Shown here one piece after another: positions 44,923 through 53,472 of a stretch of DNA of 55,347 bases (its first letter is position 1; each line of letters begins with the position of its first letter). Below the pieces are notes generated by a model, which ran no database searches, was not told the origin of the DNA, and worked only from the letters and a program-made list of their open reading frames with translations. Both the position numbers and the translations under genes were made by a program. This DNA is from an uncultured Clostridia bacterium (GTDB lineage: Bacteria > Bacillota > Clostridia > Christensenellales > Aristaeellaceae): contig CAMKEI010000009.1 of NCBI GenBank assembly GCA_946411525.1, forward strand, positions 1 to 55,347, read 5' to 3'.

Positions 44923-46725
44923 ATGGCTGATGAAATCAGAAAACGCAATGAGATTGAAGACCGCTATAAATGGGACCTGACGCATATCTTCACGTCGGAT
45001 GAAGCCTGGGAAAAGGAATACGATGAAGCAATGGCTGAGACGCAGGCCGTCGCCGCACTGGACGGGCATGTGGCGGAGGATCCCCGGAAAGCGATCATTG
45101 CCGTACAGAAGCTGTTTGACAGGATCCTGCCGGTTTATGAATACGCCTTCCTGCGAAAAGAAACAGACAACACGGACCCTGCCGCCCAGGCCCTGAAGGA
45201 TAAAGCCATGCGGCTGTATGTGACCGCGATGACCTGTTCCGCATTCCTGCAGCCCGAGCTGCTGGAACTTTCGGAAGAGGAACTGAAAGCGCTGGCCGCA
45301 GATCCTGCCATGAAGGATTACGACGCCGAGCTGCGCCGCCTGCTGCTCAGCAAACCGCACACCCTGCCCAAGGAGCAGGAGCGCCTGATCGCCATGATGG
45401 GCGAGGTGGCTGAAGCGCCTGACAGCATTTTCTCCGCCCTGTCTGACGCGGACATGAAGTTCCCGCCGGTCAGGATGCCGGACGGTTCCGAGCAGGAACT
45501 GACCGAGGGAAACTATTCCACCTTCATCCGTTCCGATGACCGGGATGTGCGCCGGCAGGCTTTCCATTATATCATGAGCACCTATGAATCCTTGGGAAAC
45601 ACTGTTGCGGGCATCTACGGCACCAGCGTGAAAAAAGACCAGTTCATGGCGATGTCCCATCATTACGCCAGCGCCCGGGAAGCCGCCATGAAACCGCTGG
45701 AGATTCCCGAGAGCGTCTATGACAACCTGATTGAAGCAGTTCATGAATACCTGCCCGTGCTGCAGGATTATCTGCGCCTCCGCAAGGAAATGCTGCAGCT
45801 GGACGAACTGCACCTTTACGATCTGTATACCCCCATCGTCAAGGGCTTCCGGATGGACCTGCCCTATGAAAAGGCTTTCGATCTCGTCCTGGAAGGCCTC
45901 CGGCCCATGGGAGAGGATTATATCGCCAAACTGAAGGAGGCCAGGGATGGGCGCTGGATCGACGTCTATCCCAGCGTCGGAAAATCCTCCGGCGCTTTCT
46001 CCGCCGGCAGTCTCCGGGAAGTCCATCCCTATGTGCTGCTGAATCATAACAACAACCTGGACAGTGCTTTTACCATCGCCCACGAACTGGGGCACAGCAT
46101 GCATTCCTACTACAGCAACACCGCGCAGCCTTCTCCGAAAAGTGATTACAGCCTGTTCGTGGCGGAAGTGGCTTCCACCTGCAACGAAGCGGTCATGCAG
46201 CGCTACCTGACCGAAAAGATGGCGGAACCCGCGGCCCGCGCCTTCCTGCTGAACCATCTGCTGGAACAGTTCCGGACTACCGTTTTCCGCCAGACCATGT
46301 TCGCCGAGTTCGAAAAGATCAGCCATGAAATGGCCGCACAGGGACTCCCGCTGACGAAGAAGAGCCTGTCCGACGCGTATTTCGCCCTTAACGAAAAGTA
46401 TTACGGGGAAACATGCTTCATGGATCCGGAGATTGCTTCGGAATGGATGCGGATCCCTCATTTCTACCGGGCTTTCTATGTGTATGTATACGCCACGGGC
46501 CTGTGCGCTGCCATCTCCCTGAGCCGGAAGATCCTGCAAGAGGGTGAATCCGCCGTGAAGGACTACCGGAAATTCCTGAGCGCCGGATGCAGCGTTCCGC
46601 CGATTGAAGCGCTGAAACTGGCCGGAATCGATATGTCCCGTCCCGAACCGATCCGGGACGCGCTGGAGGTCTTCAGGGAAACGGTACAGCAGATGCGTGA
46701 GGTTGCCGGGAAGCTGAAACAGTAA
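44923..46725 (+). CDS. pepF: Oligoendopeptidase F
   Basis: 600 residues, M3 family. Cytoplasmic zinc peptidase that cuts peptides of about 7-17 residues. HELGHSMHSYY starts at His387 (zinc ligands His387 and His391, catalytic Glu388), with the third ligand Glu in the following EVASTCNE segment (~415). The N-terminal MADEIRKRNEIEDRYKWDLTHIF phrase is typical of PepF. RBS GGAG eight bases before the ATG. Own promoter; followed by a hairpin. Fits with the oligopeptide importer at the right end as part of peptide use, though they are not linked. Confidence 0.95.
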   Translation: MADEIRKRNEIEDRYKWDLTHIFTSDEAWEKEYDEAMAETQAVAALDGHVAEDPRKAIIAVQKLFDRILPVYEYAFLRKETDNTDPAAQALKDKAMRLYVTAMTCSAFLQPELLELSEEELKALAADPAMKDYDAELRRLLLSKPHTLPKEQERLIAMMGEVAEAPDSIFSALSDADMKFPPVRMPDGSEQELTEGNYSTFIRSDDRDVRRQAFHYIMSTYESLGNTVAGIYGTSVKKDQFMAMSHHYASAREAAMKPLEIPESVYDNLIEAVHEYLPVLQDYLRLRKEMLQLDELHLYDLYTPIVKGFRMDLPYEKAFDLVLEGLRPMGEDYIAKLKEARDGRWIDVYPSVGKSSGAFSAGSLREVHPYVLLNHNNNLDSAFTIAHELGHSMHSYYSNTAQPSPKSDYSLFVAEVASTCNEAVMQRYLTEKMAEPAARAFLLNHLLEQFRTTVFRQTMFAEFEKISHEMAAQGLPLTKKSLSDAYFALNEKYYGETCFMDPEIASEWMRIPHFYRAFYVYVYATGLCAAISLSRKILQEGESAVKDYRKFLSAGCSVPPIEALKLAGIDMSRPEPIRDALEVFRETVQQMREVAGKLKQ

Positions 46726-46773
46726 ACGGATCAATCCGGCAATTTCAGCCTGGCAGTTTTCGGAAACATACAC

Positions 46774-46797
46774 GGCGCAGGAATAGGCTCCTGCGCC
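46774..46797 (+). terminator. Hairpin after pepF
   Basis: GGCGCAGGA / TCCTGCGCC (46774-46782 / 46789-46797), 6-nt loop; only a weak T-rich tail (ATATCTTTG). Confidence 0.5.
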
Positions 46798-46818
46798 ATA
46801 TCTTTGTTCTCATTCAGA

Positions 46819-47229
46819 TTAAGCTTCCAGGCACGTGATGATATTCAGCAGGATCAGCAGATGCAGCACGATATGATACAGATCCGGGATCAGCCGCTTG
46901 TCGCTCATGGGAAAAACCCTGACCGCGTCCCTGAAGCAGTCGTTGTATCCCCGCAGTTTCCGTTCGCTTGCGCCGAAGATCGTGAAATACCAGTGGCACA
47001 TAAACTGTACGGCAAACCAGAGCAGCAGGATGCCCAGCAGGATCCATTTTCCGGCAGGCCGGAAACAATGGAACGCTGCGATCCCCAGGCTGTACAGGCA
47101 GAGCACGGCAAACTCGGCGCTTTTGACGCCCATTCCCTCCACCAGCAGGTGTTTTCCGACCCTGTACGTCGTTGTGCAGCCCAGGAACCAGATCCACAGG
47201 GCAGCCTGGAGCAGAATTGTGATAATCAT
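46819..47229 (-). CDS. Small membrane protein, family not recognised
   Basis: 136 residues with about four transmembrane helices: ~2-20, ~38-55, ~62-82 and ~112-132. The sequence between helices 3 and 4 (SERKLRGYNDCFRDAVRVFPMSDKR) is charged and cytoplasmic or external. No motif is recognised. It starts 10 bp after the M48 peptidase gene, same direction, so is probably co-transcribed; no function is assigned. Confidence 0.7.
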   Translation of the reverse strand: MIITILLQAALWIWFLGCTTTYRVGKHLLVEGMGVKSAEFAVLCLYSLGIAAFHCFRPAGKWILLGILLLWFAVQFMCHWYFTIFGASERKLRGYNDCFRDAVRVFPMSDKRLIPDLYHIVLHLLILLNIITCLEA

Positions 47230-47238
47230 AGCGTTCCC

Positions 47239-48477
47239 TCAGTTTGCAGTCTTCTGCCCGTTCTGTAGTTTTTCAATGGCTGTGATCCGCTGGCTGAGCG
47301 TGGGGTGGGAGTATTCCAGCTTCACCAGCAGCGGGCTTGGCGCAAGATCCGAAAGATTATCCCTGGACAGCGTTTTCAGCCCGGAAATCAGCGCGTCGCC
47401 GTATCCCTCCTTCACCGCCTGCGCGTCGGCGCGGTATTCGGCACGACGGGAGAACCAGTTGGTCATCAGCCCGAACAGCGGTGCGATCAGCGCGAACTCC
47501 GCGCTCATGATCAGGATCATGGCAAACCCGTAATTCACGCCTTCGAATCCGAAAGGCGGATAGACCCCCGTACTGCGCAGCGTCAGCCAGGCCAGTACGG
47601 CGATGATCAGCATCTGCACGGAAGACAGGATCTGGTTCCGCAGCGTATCATGATGCAGGCCGTGGCCCAGTTCATGGGCAAACACCGCGCAGATCTCGTC
47701 CGGCGTCATCCGGCTGACCAGCGTGTCATACAGCACGATCGTCTTCATCTTTCCGAAGCCGGTGAAATAGGCATTGGATCTGGTGGTTCGCCGGGAGGCG
47801 TCCATCACCTTGATCCCCCGCACATGATAACCGTGTTTTTCCAGCAGTGCGGTAAGCCGGTTCTTCAGTTCCCCGTCCTCCAGGGGCGTAAACTTGTTGA
47901 AGATCCTGCTGAACACCGGATAAAGAAAGACAAACAGCAGGACAAACAGCATCATCACACCGGCAAAAACAACAATCATCCAGTCCCCCAGTGCCTTGTG
48001 GATCAGGATCAGTATACAGCCGATCCATGTCATCAGCAGAACGCTGATCACAAAGGACTTCACCTGGTCCGCCCAGAACGTCTTTATGCTGGAACGGTTG
48101 AATCCGTATTTCTCTTCAATGTGCATCGTATTGTGCCAGGAAAACGGGATCAGAAGCAGTTCCGCAAGCGCGGACAGCAGGATCACCGCCGCCATCTGCA
48201 GGTACGGCGTCTCCGGGAACAGCTTCGCGAACGCGGCGTAAACGTTCAGCGCCATCAGCAGCATGCTGATGATCCAGGAAACCGTCGTCGTGATCAGCGC
48301 ATGCCTTGATTTTTCACCGTGATACCGCCGCCATTTCAGGTAAGTCTCCTGATCATAGACGTCCGCGACGTTTTCCGGGATCGGATTGCTGACGGAACGC
48401 ATTTTGATCAGGTGAAGCGTCATTTCATAAAGATAAACGATGACCAGGACAATCAGTATAATCGCTTTGATATTCAT
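47239..48477 (-). CDS. M48 family membrane metallopeptidase (Ste24-like)
   Basis: 412 residues. HELGHGLHH near residue 277 is the zinc motif (HExxH); the third ligand is the Glu of the SAEFALIAPLF segment about 60 residues later. Transmembrane helices at ~4-22, ~62-85, ~98-116, ~140-160, ~175-200, and two near 290-340. The N-terminal segment with DQETYLKWRRYHGEKSRHAL and the central WHNTMHIEEKYGFNRSSIKTFWAD phrase match the CAAX prenyl protease 1/Ste24 group rather than short HtpX. Prokaryotic members are membrane proteases of quality control; prenyl processing is not expected. First gene of a probable pair with the small membrane protein. Confidence 0.9.
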   Translation of the reverse strand: MNIKAIILIVLVIVYLYEMTLHLIKMRSVSNPIPENVADVYDQETYLKWRRYHGEKSRHALITTTVSWIISMLLMALNVYAAFAKLFPETPYLQMAAVILLSALAELLLIPFSWHNTMHIEEKYGFNRSSIKTFWADQVKSFVISVLLMTWIGCILILIHKALGDWMIVVFAGVMMLFVLLFVFLYPVFSRIFNKFTPLEDGELKNRLTALLEKHGYHVRGIKVMDASRRTTRSNAYFTGFGKMKTIVLYDTLVSRMTPDEICAVFAHELGHGLHHDTLRNQILSSVQMLIIAVLAWLTLRSTGVYPPFGFEGVNYGFAMILIMSAEFALIAPLFGLMTNWFSRRAEYRADAQAVKEGYGDALISGLKTLSRDNLSDLAPSPLLVKLEYSHPTLSQRITAIEKLQNGQKTAN

Positions 48478-48509
48478 TCTCCGTTCCTTTCATTGTGCCG
48501 GTTCCCGGA

Positions 48510-49673
48510 TCATTGCGCGTCAATGATCCTCAGCACGGTATCATATACACGCTCAAAAGGTTTGGACGGATAATCCGGACTGGTTCCGTAGAACGCGTTG
48601 AGTGTCCCCTCCTGATTGGCGTTCGCGGTTGCGGAGAAGCGCATCAGGAGACCGGTTTTCGGCAGGCGGACGAGCACAGGGGCATCGGAGCCTCCGTCGC
48701 CCTTCGTTCGGCGTCCGACAAGCGTCGCCCAGCCGGTCTGCTTGCAGAAGCCGGCAAATCCGTCCGCCGCGGAATAAACATATTCATCAATCAGGACCCA
48801 GCGCCGCGCGTCTGACCTGATTGTTCTGTTTTCTTCGGCAGGTTCAATTACGATTGTGCCGCTTTGCATGTGCGTCAGGCCCAGTTCTTCCGCAAAAGCC
48901 GGTACATCCTCCCGGTCCAGTTCGGAAAGCGGGATGGCTTCCTCCATATATCCGTAGTTCCGGATCAACTCGTTATCCCGGAAAAAGACCCGCTTCTCAT
49001 AGGAAACCTTTTCTCCGAACGGGGCAACCAGCAGATCCGCCCAGTAATAATCTGAACCTCCGCCGTTCCCGCAGATATCAAAAACAATATGCTTCGTCTT
49101 CGGATGGACTCGCAGCGCGTCGGCAAGTACATTCCGATCCCGTTCAATCAGCTCGTGCCGGAAGGACTGAATCCGGATATAGAGCAAGTCCCTTTCTCCG
49201 TCATAGGTCACATAGGGAAGGTATCTGCCGCTCCAATCCTCCGCCGCCGGATCGTCATAATGCATTCCCGCGTAGGTCGCTTCTGTCAGCGGGTCAGTAA
49301 GCAGCAGGCTTTCAGGAGATCCTTCTCCATAGATACCCTGTTCCATGATATGCAGGTATTCCCGATATGCCGCGGCGTCAAGCATGGACAGATGGCCCGG
49401 GTTCCCGATCCGTGCAAACAGTTCTGAGAGCATCACTCTCAGGTCTTCTGCCGACCGGCAGCGGGTTCGGACCAGTTCCCTTTCTTCTGCGCAGAGAGCG
49501 TTATAGTTCTCCACAGTGCTGCGGATAATCCGGATAAATGGATTCCACTCTTCCGTAATGCGCAGGGCTTCATCATAATCCGAAAGATAATCACTGTCCG
49601 GCGGTTCCGCACAGATTCCTGCCGGCCAGGCCAGGATGCACAGCACGACAGCCAGCACAAACCATCTCTTCAC
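48510..49673 (-). CDS. S41 family peptidase, secreted
   Basis: 387 residues from the GTG at 49673 (GGAGG six bases upstream). Residues 1-22 are a signal peptide (WFVLAVVLCILAWPAGICA). The C-terminal half has the S41 (C-terminal-processing/TSPc) fold: YIRIQSFRHE near 165, IVFDICGNGGGSDYYWADLL near 195, and YVYSAADGFAGFC near residue 300 with the catalytic serine, followed by VGRRTKGDGG with the usual lysine. No PDZ domain is seen before it, unlike CtpA; the N-terminal ~150 residues are helical and of unknown fold. Exported peptidase of unknown target. Confidence 0.85.
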   Translation of the reverse strand: MKRWFVLAVVLCILAWPAGICAEPPDSDYLSDYDEALRITEEWNPFIRIIRSTVENYNALCAEERELVRTRCRSAEDLRVMLSELFARIGNPGHLSMLDAAAYREYLHIMEQGIYGEGSPESLLLTDPLTEATYAGMHYDDPAAEDWSGRYLPYVTYDGERDLLYIRIQSFRHELIERDRNVLADALRVHPKTKHIVFDICGNGGGSDYYWADLLVAPFGEKVSYEKRVFFRDNELIRNYGYMEEAIPLSELDREDVPAFAEELGLTHMQSGTIVIEPAEENRTIRSDARRWVLIDEYVYSAADGFAGFCKQTGWATLVGRRTKGDGGSDAPVLVRLPKTGLLMRFSATANANQEGTLNAFYGTSPDYPSKPFERVYDTVLRIIDAQ

Positions 49674-49835
49674 ATTCAGCCTCCGCTTTTCGGGAATTCA
49701 CTTCACATTCTGTCCGGATAAAAAAACAACATGGATATTTTATCATGCACAATATGAAATGAAAAGCCGGTCAGGCAGAATCCTCCTGTTCCCGCCGGAG
49801 TGCCCGCGGTACCGGGGTGCCGTGGGCACCGGATC

Positions 49836-49864
49836 TTGACAAACCAGGTGAATGCCTGTAAAAC
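49836..49864 (+). promoter_or_regulatory. Promoter of the two small membrane-protein genes
   Basis: TTGACA (49836-49841), 17-bp gap, TAAAAC (49859-49864). A 10-bp hairpin (49799-49828, one G-U pair) lies just before the -35. Start codon 78 bp downstream. Confidence 0.55.
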
Positions 49865-49942
49865 TGAATTGATTCCGGTACAGTCCCGCCTGCCGCGGCA
49901 TCCGGGTGGCGTACCATTTCGGGAAAGATTGAGCAATACAGC

Positions 49943-50491
49943 ATGAAAGAGCGTAAGTACAAGGAAGACTGGATCAACGAAACGCGGATTGACGAAAAGG
50001 GAAGGGAAAAACGGGTACCCGTATATCGGGGAGAACTGTTTACGCTTCCTTCCGGCCGTAACAGGCAGCAGTTATTCCTGCTCGCGCTGCTGCCGTGGAT
50101 CGGGTTTCTCACTCTCCTGATCCTATATTTCATGCTGGATTTCCCGGGAGCACGGGTGCTTTATGTGTTCCTGCCCGCCGCGCTGAGCCTCTTCCCCTGC
50201 CTGTACTGGGTCATGGGCGTCTGGGGGATTCTTCGCGCGCCGGAAAAGATGACCCGGGTTCAGAAGGAAACCGGGATCGGCCGGGTCCTCCGCTCCGCCG
50301 CCGCATGCGCGATTCTCTCCTGTGCCGCCCTCATCGGTGAGGCCGTCTTCCTTTTCTCCGGCGGAGACGCTTCCCGCGAATGGCCCGGCGCATTGATGCT
50401 TGCGGCCTGCGCGGCCCTTGCTACCGGCGCCGTGTATGCTTTCCGGAATGTTTATCATCATCTTTCAGAGACAGGAAGTGTCAATATATGA
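49943..50491 (+). CDS. Membrane protein, four helices, family not recognised
   Basis: 182 residues. A polar N-terminus of ~45 residues (KYKEDWINETRIDEKGREKRVPVYRGE) is followed by helix pairs at ~45-65, ~70-95, ~115-140 and ~147-165. No known motif. The stop overlaps the next gene's ATG (ATGA), so the two are translationally coupled and likely a functional pair. The RBS is weak. Function unknown. Confidence 0.75.
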   Translation: MKERKYKEDWINETRIDEKGREKRVPVYRGELFTLPSGRNRQQLFLLALLPWIGFLTLLILYFMLDFPGARVLYVFLPAALSLFPCLYWVMGVWGILRAPEKMTRVQKETGIGRVLRSAAACAILSCAALIGEAVFLFSGGDASREWPGALMLAACAALATGAVYAFRNVYHHLSETGSVNI

Positions 50492-50991
50492 AAATTGCCC
50501 GGATCCTGATTATTTTAACCGTTGTCCTGCTGATACTTGGCATCGCCTTCCTGATCCTCTCCGTCCACACCAGGCTGAAGGGCACCGAGTATCAGTTCCA
50601 GGTGGACGCCGTGCTTGCCGCCGCCTCCATTGCCAATGAGGAAGATCCGCTGACCACCGATCCTGCCATATCCGTGACCGCCGAGTATGAAGGCCGGAAA
50701 ACCGTGGTCGTGCCGGGCAACTATCTGGCTCTGTCTGCCTGGCTGCGGAAAGATGCCGCCAGCATGCTCTTCTTCTCCATGGACCGGGAGAAGGCGCTGA
50801 AGCTGACCGTCTGCGATATCGCGACGTTCTTCATCGCACCACAGGGCAGCTCGGAGGATGTCGTCCTCGTTGAGATGGTCACGAAGGATCAGACCTTCCG
50901 CATGCGCACGGATGGCGGAAACCAGTGGAAGAGCATCCTGACCTGCTGTATGGAAGGAACCTATCACGACAAAAACATCCCTCTGGAATAA
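50488..50991 (+). CDS. Membrane-anchored protein, family not recognised
   Basis: 167 residues. One N-terminal helix (~5-26: ILIILTVVLLILGIAFLILSV), then a beta-rich extracellular part: YQFQVDAVLAAAS, ISVTAEYEGRKTVVVPGNYLAL, and a final TKDQTFRMRTDGGNQWKSIL. No motif recognised. Starts 4 bp inside the previous gene. Length excludes most enzyme families; it looks like a small extracytoplasmic domain on a membrane anchor. Shares a bidirectional terminator with the convergent gene. Confidence 0.75.
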   Translation: MKIARILIILTVVLLILGIAFLILSVHTRLKGTEYQFQVDAVLAAASIANEEDPLTTDPAISVTAEYEGRKTVVVPGNYLALSAWLRKDAASMLFFSMDREKALKLTVCDIATFFIAPQGSSEDVVLVEMVTKDQTFRMRTDGGNQWKSILTCCMEGTYHDKNIPLE

Positions 50992-51005
50992 GAAACGGCA
51001 TAATA

Positions 51006-51042
51006 AAACAGGCTCTGCAATCTGATCATGCAGAGCCTGTTT
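51006..51042. terminator. Bidirectional terminator
   Basis: AAACAGGCTCTGC (51006-51018) / GCAGAGCCTGTTT (51030-51042), 13-bp stem; T-runs follow on both strands. Confidence 0.8.
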
Positions 51043-51046
51043 CATT

Positions 51047-51316
51047 TTATCTGAACCAGACTTTCAGGCAGAACAGGATGAACAGCACGATACCCGCGCA
51101 CATAACGCCGGTCACCAGCAGCGCCGCCTTCAGCGCGCCCCAGGTATAATACCGGGATTCCTGCTTTGTCAGGGATGATTCGTCCCGATCCTTCTGCTTC
51201 CGTTCCGCTCTGGACAGACGGCCGCCCGGAGAATACCAGGGCATGCCCTCCACGTTCATATTGGCGATCGTCCGGCCGTCGTCCCCTTCGGGAAACTCAG
51301 GCTTCTTCTTTGTCAT
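51047..51316 (-). CDS. Small single-helix membrane protein at the end of the opp operon
   Basis: 89 residues from ATG 51316 (GGAG seven bases upstream), overlapping the oppF end by 20 bp. The first ~55 residues are charged and look disordered (KKKPEFPEGDDGRTI, GRLSRAERKQKDRDESS); one transmembrane helix spans ~62-86. No family recognised. The overlap puts it in the opp operon; a role in the transporter is unproven. Confidence 0.65.
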   Translation of the reverse strand: MTKKKPEFPEGDDGRTIANMNVEGMPWYSPGGRLSRAERKQKDRDESSLTKQESRYYTWGALKAALLVTGVMCAGIVLFILFCLKVWFR

Positions 51317-52307
51317 ATCCGCTCTCCGGATCATAAATATGACAGGCGACCGTATGTCCGTTCCCCATATCCATCACCTTCGGAACCTTCTGGCTGCATA
51401 CGCCGCGGCAATCCTTGCAGCGGGTGTGGAACTTGCATCCGGATGGTGGATTGGCGGGAGACGGAATGCTTCCCTCCAGGATAATCCGGTTCATCTTCAC
51501 CGTGGGATCCGGCACCGGAATAGCGCTGAACAGCGCTTTGGTGTAAGGATGTAGCGGATTGGCAAAAATCTCCTTCTTGTCGGCGAATTCCACCATATTG
51601 CCCAGGTACATGACGCCCACCGTGTCCGAGATATGCTGGACCACGGAAAGATCGTGGCTGATGAACAGATAGGTCAGGTTGAACTCTTTTTGCAGATCCT
51701 CCAGCAGGTTGATGATCTGTGCCTGGATCGACACATCCAGCGCAGAGACCGGTTCGTCACAGACGATAAAGTCCGGATTGAGCGCAATCGCCCGGGCAAT
51801 GCAGATGCGCTGGCGCTGTCCGCCGGAGAATTCATGGGGATAGCGGTCTTTCTGGTAGTCGAACAGGCCGCAGCTTTTCATGATCCGGGAAACATAGGCG
51901 TCCAGTTCGTTTTCCGGAACGATGTTATGCTCGCGCACCGCCTCGCCGATAATCTCGCCGACCGGAAGCCGGGGAGACAGGCTGGCGTAGGGATCCTGGA
52001 AAATGATCTGGATCTTCGGCCGGAATTCCCGCAGCTGTTTGCGGGAAAGCTTGTCCAGCTGGACGTTTCCGTTAAAGATCACGTCACCGCTGGTCTTGGG
52101 CGTCAGGTTCAGCAGCGTCTTGCCGACAGTGGTCTTGCCGCAGCCGGACTCGCCCACCAGGCCCATCGTGGTGCCGCGCTTCAGCGTGAAGGATACGTCC
52201 TCCACCGCGTGGACGTGGCCGACGACCCGGCTGAAAAGACCGGCTTTGATCGGAAAGTATTTGCAGAGGTTGCGTACCTCCAGAACGTTTGTGCTGTTCT
52301 CGCTCAT
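51297..52307 (-). CDS. oppF: Oligopeptide ABC transporter ATP-binding protein
   Basis: 336 residues. OppF/DppF-type nucleotide-binding domain: Walker A GESGCGKTT (~53-61), signature EFSGGQRQRICIARAIAL, Walker B FIVCDEPVSALD, and the C-terminal oligopeptide-transporter zone with CKFHTRCKDCRGVC, whose cysteines bind an Fe-S or zinc centre in some OppD/F proteins. Second of the two ATPases of the importer; its start overlaps the oppD stop (ATGA). Acts at the membrane with oppB and oppC. Confidence 0.95.
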   Translation of the reverse strand: MSENSTNVLEVRNLCKYFPIKAGLFSRVVGHVHAVEDVSFTLKRGTTMGLVGESGCGKTTVGKTLLNLTPKTSGDVIFNGNVQLDKLSRKQLREFRPKIQIIFQDPYASLSPRLPVGEIIGEAVREHNIVPENELDAYVSRIMKSCGLFDYQKDRYPHEFSGGQRQRICIARAIALNPDFIVCDEPVSALDVSIQAQIINLLEDLQKEFNLTYLFISHDLSVVQHISDTVGVMYLGNMVEFADKKEIFANPLHPYTKALFSAIPVPDPTVKMNRIILEGSIPSPANPPSGCKFHTRCKDCRGVCSQKVPKVMDMGNGHTVACHIYDPESGYDKEEA

Positions 52308-53455
52308 TCGTTGCCACCTCGATTCGGATCGTCAAAATACCGCCAGCAGCTGACGATGTGCGTATCAGAAACATGCAGTTCCGGGGGATATTCGCCCTTG
52401 CACCGCTCCACACATTTTTCGCAGCGGTCCCGGAAATAGCAGTAGTCCGGCATGTTCACGGGATTCGGTACGGAACCGGGAATGGAATACAGTCGTTCCA
52501 CCGTCTTGTTGATCACGGGTTTGGATTCCATCAGGCCGATGGTGTACGGATGCCGAGGATCTAGGAACACTTCTTTCGCCAGTCCCTTTTCCACGATACG
52601 GCCGGCGTACATGACCACCACGTAGTCCGCCATCTCGGCGATAACGCCCAGGTCATGGGTGATCAGCATAATGGAGGCGTTGATCCGGCCCTTCAGCTCT
52701 CGCAGCAGCTCCAGAATCTGCGCCTGGATCGTAACGTCCAGGGCTGTGGTGGGTTCGTCGGCGATGATCAGCCGGGGATTGCATACCAGCGCCATAGCGA
52801 TCACGATACGCTGCCGCATACCGCCGGACAGTTCGTGCGGGTACCGCTCATAAATGCCTTCCGCGTCCGGAATGCCGACCATCTTGATCGCATCCACGGA
52901 GCGCTGTTTCACTTCCTCGTCGCTCATCTCCGGATTGTGCAGCTTGATGATCTCGTCCAGCTGGAAACCGATGCGGAACACCGGGTTCAGGCTGGTCATG
53001 GGTTCCTGGAAGATCATGGAAACCACGTTTCCGCGGATATGTTCCATGGCCCGGATGGGCATCTTCGCCACGTCATAAGCTTTATCGCCGAGGTTCAGGC
53101 GGATCTCGCCGGATACGATCTGGCCCTGGGGCCGCTGCAGCAGCTGCATCAGGCTCAGGCTGGTCACGGATTTGCCGCAGCCGCTTTCGCCCACGACGCC
53201 CACGGTCTTGCCGATCGGCACATTGAAGCTGACGCCGTCCACGGCTTTGACAACGCCGACGTCCGTAAAGAAGCAGGTATGAAGATCGTCAAACTCCACG
53301 ACGTTGCCTTCATCGTGCATCTTCGTCAGATACTCTGTCTCCGCCACGTGTTTCCGGTTCAGTTTCGCGTCCAGCTCTTTGGTGATCTTCGCGTTTGCCC
53401 GGCTGATTCGGCGTGATTCACGGGCTGAAATAAAGTTGGAATCTTTCTTTGCCAT
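52304..53455 (-). CDS. oppD: Oligopeptide ABC transporter ATP-binding protein
   Basis: 383 residues. OppD/DppD-type: Walker A GESGCGKSV (~93-101), signature ELSGGMRQRIVIAMALVC, Walker B LIIADEPTTALD, and a C-terminal CYFRDRCEKCVERCKG cysteine cluster. The first ~50 residues (MAKKDSNFISARESRRISR onward), charged and helical, precede the usual start of the ATPase domain and make the protein about 50 residues longer than standard OppD; GGAGG six bases before ATG 53455 supports this start. Partner of oppF. Confidence 0.94.
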   Translation of the reverse strand: MAKKDSNFISARESRRISRANAKITKELDAKLNRKHVAETEYLTKMHDEGNVVEFDDLHTCFFTDVGVVKAVDGVSFNVPIGKTVGVVGESGCGKSVTSLSLMQLLQRPQGQIVSGEIRLNLGDKAYDVAKMPIRAMEHIRGNVVSMIFQEPMTSLNPVFRIGFQLDEIIKLHNPEMSDEEVKQRSVDAIKMVGIPDAEGIYERYPHELSGGMRQRIVIAMALVCNPRLIIADEPTTALDVTIQAQILELLRELKGRINASIMLITHDLGVIAEMADYVVVMYAGRIVEKGLAKEVFLDPRHPYTIGLMESKPVINKTVERLYSIPGSVPNPVNMPDYCYFRDRCEKCVERCKGEYPPELHVSDTHIVSCWRYFDDPNRGGNE

Positions 53456-53472
53456 CTCTCTTTCCTCCCGTC

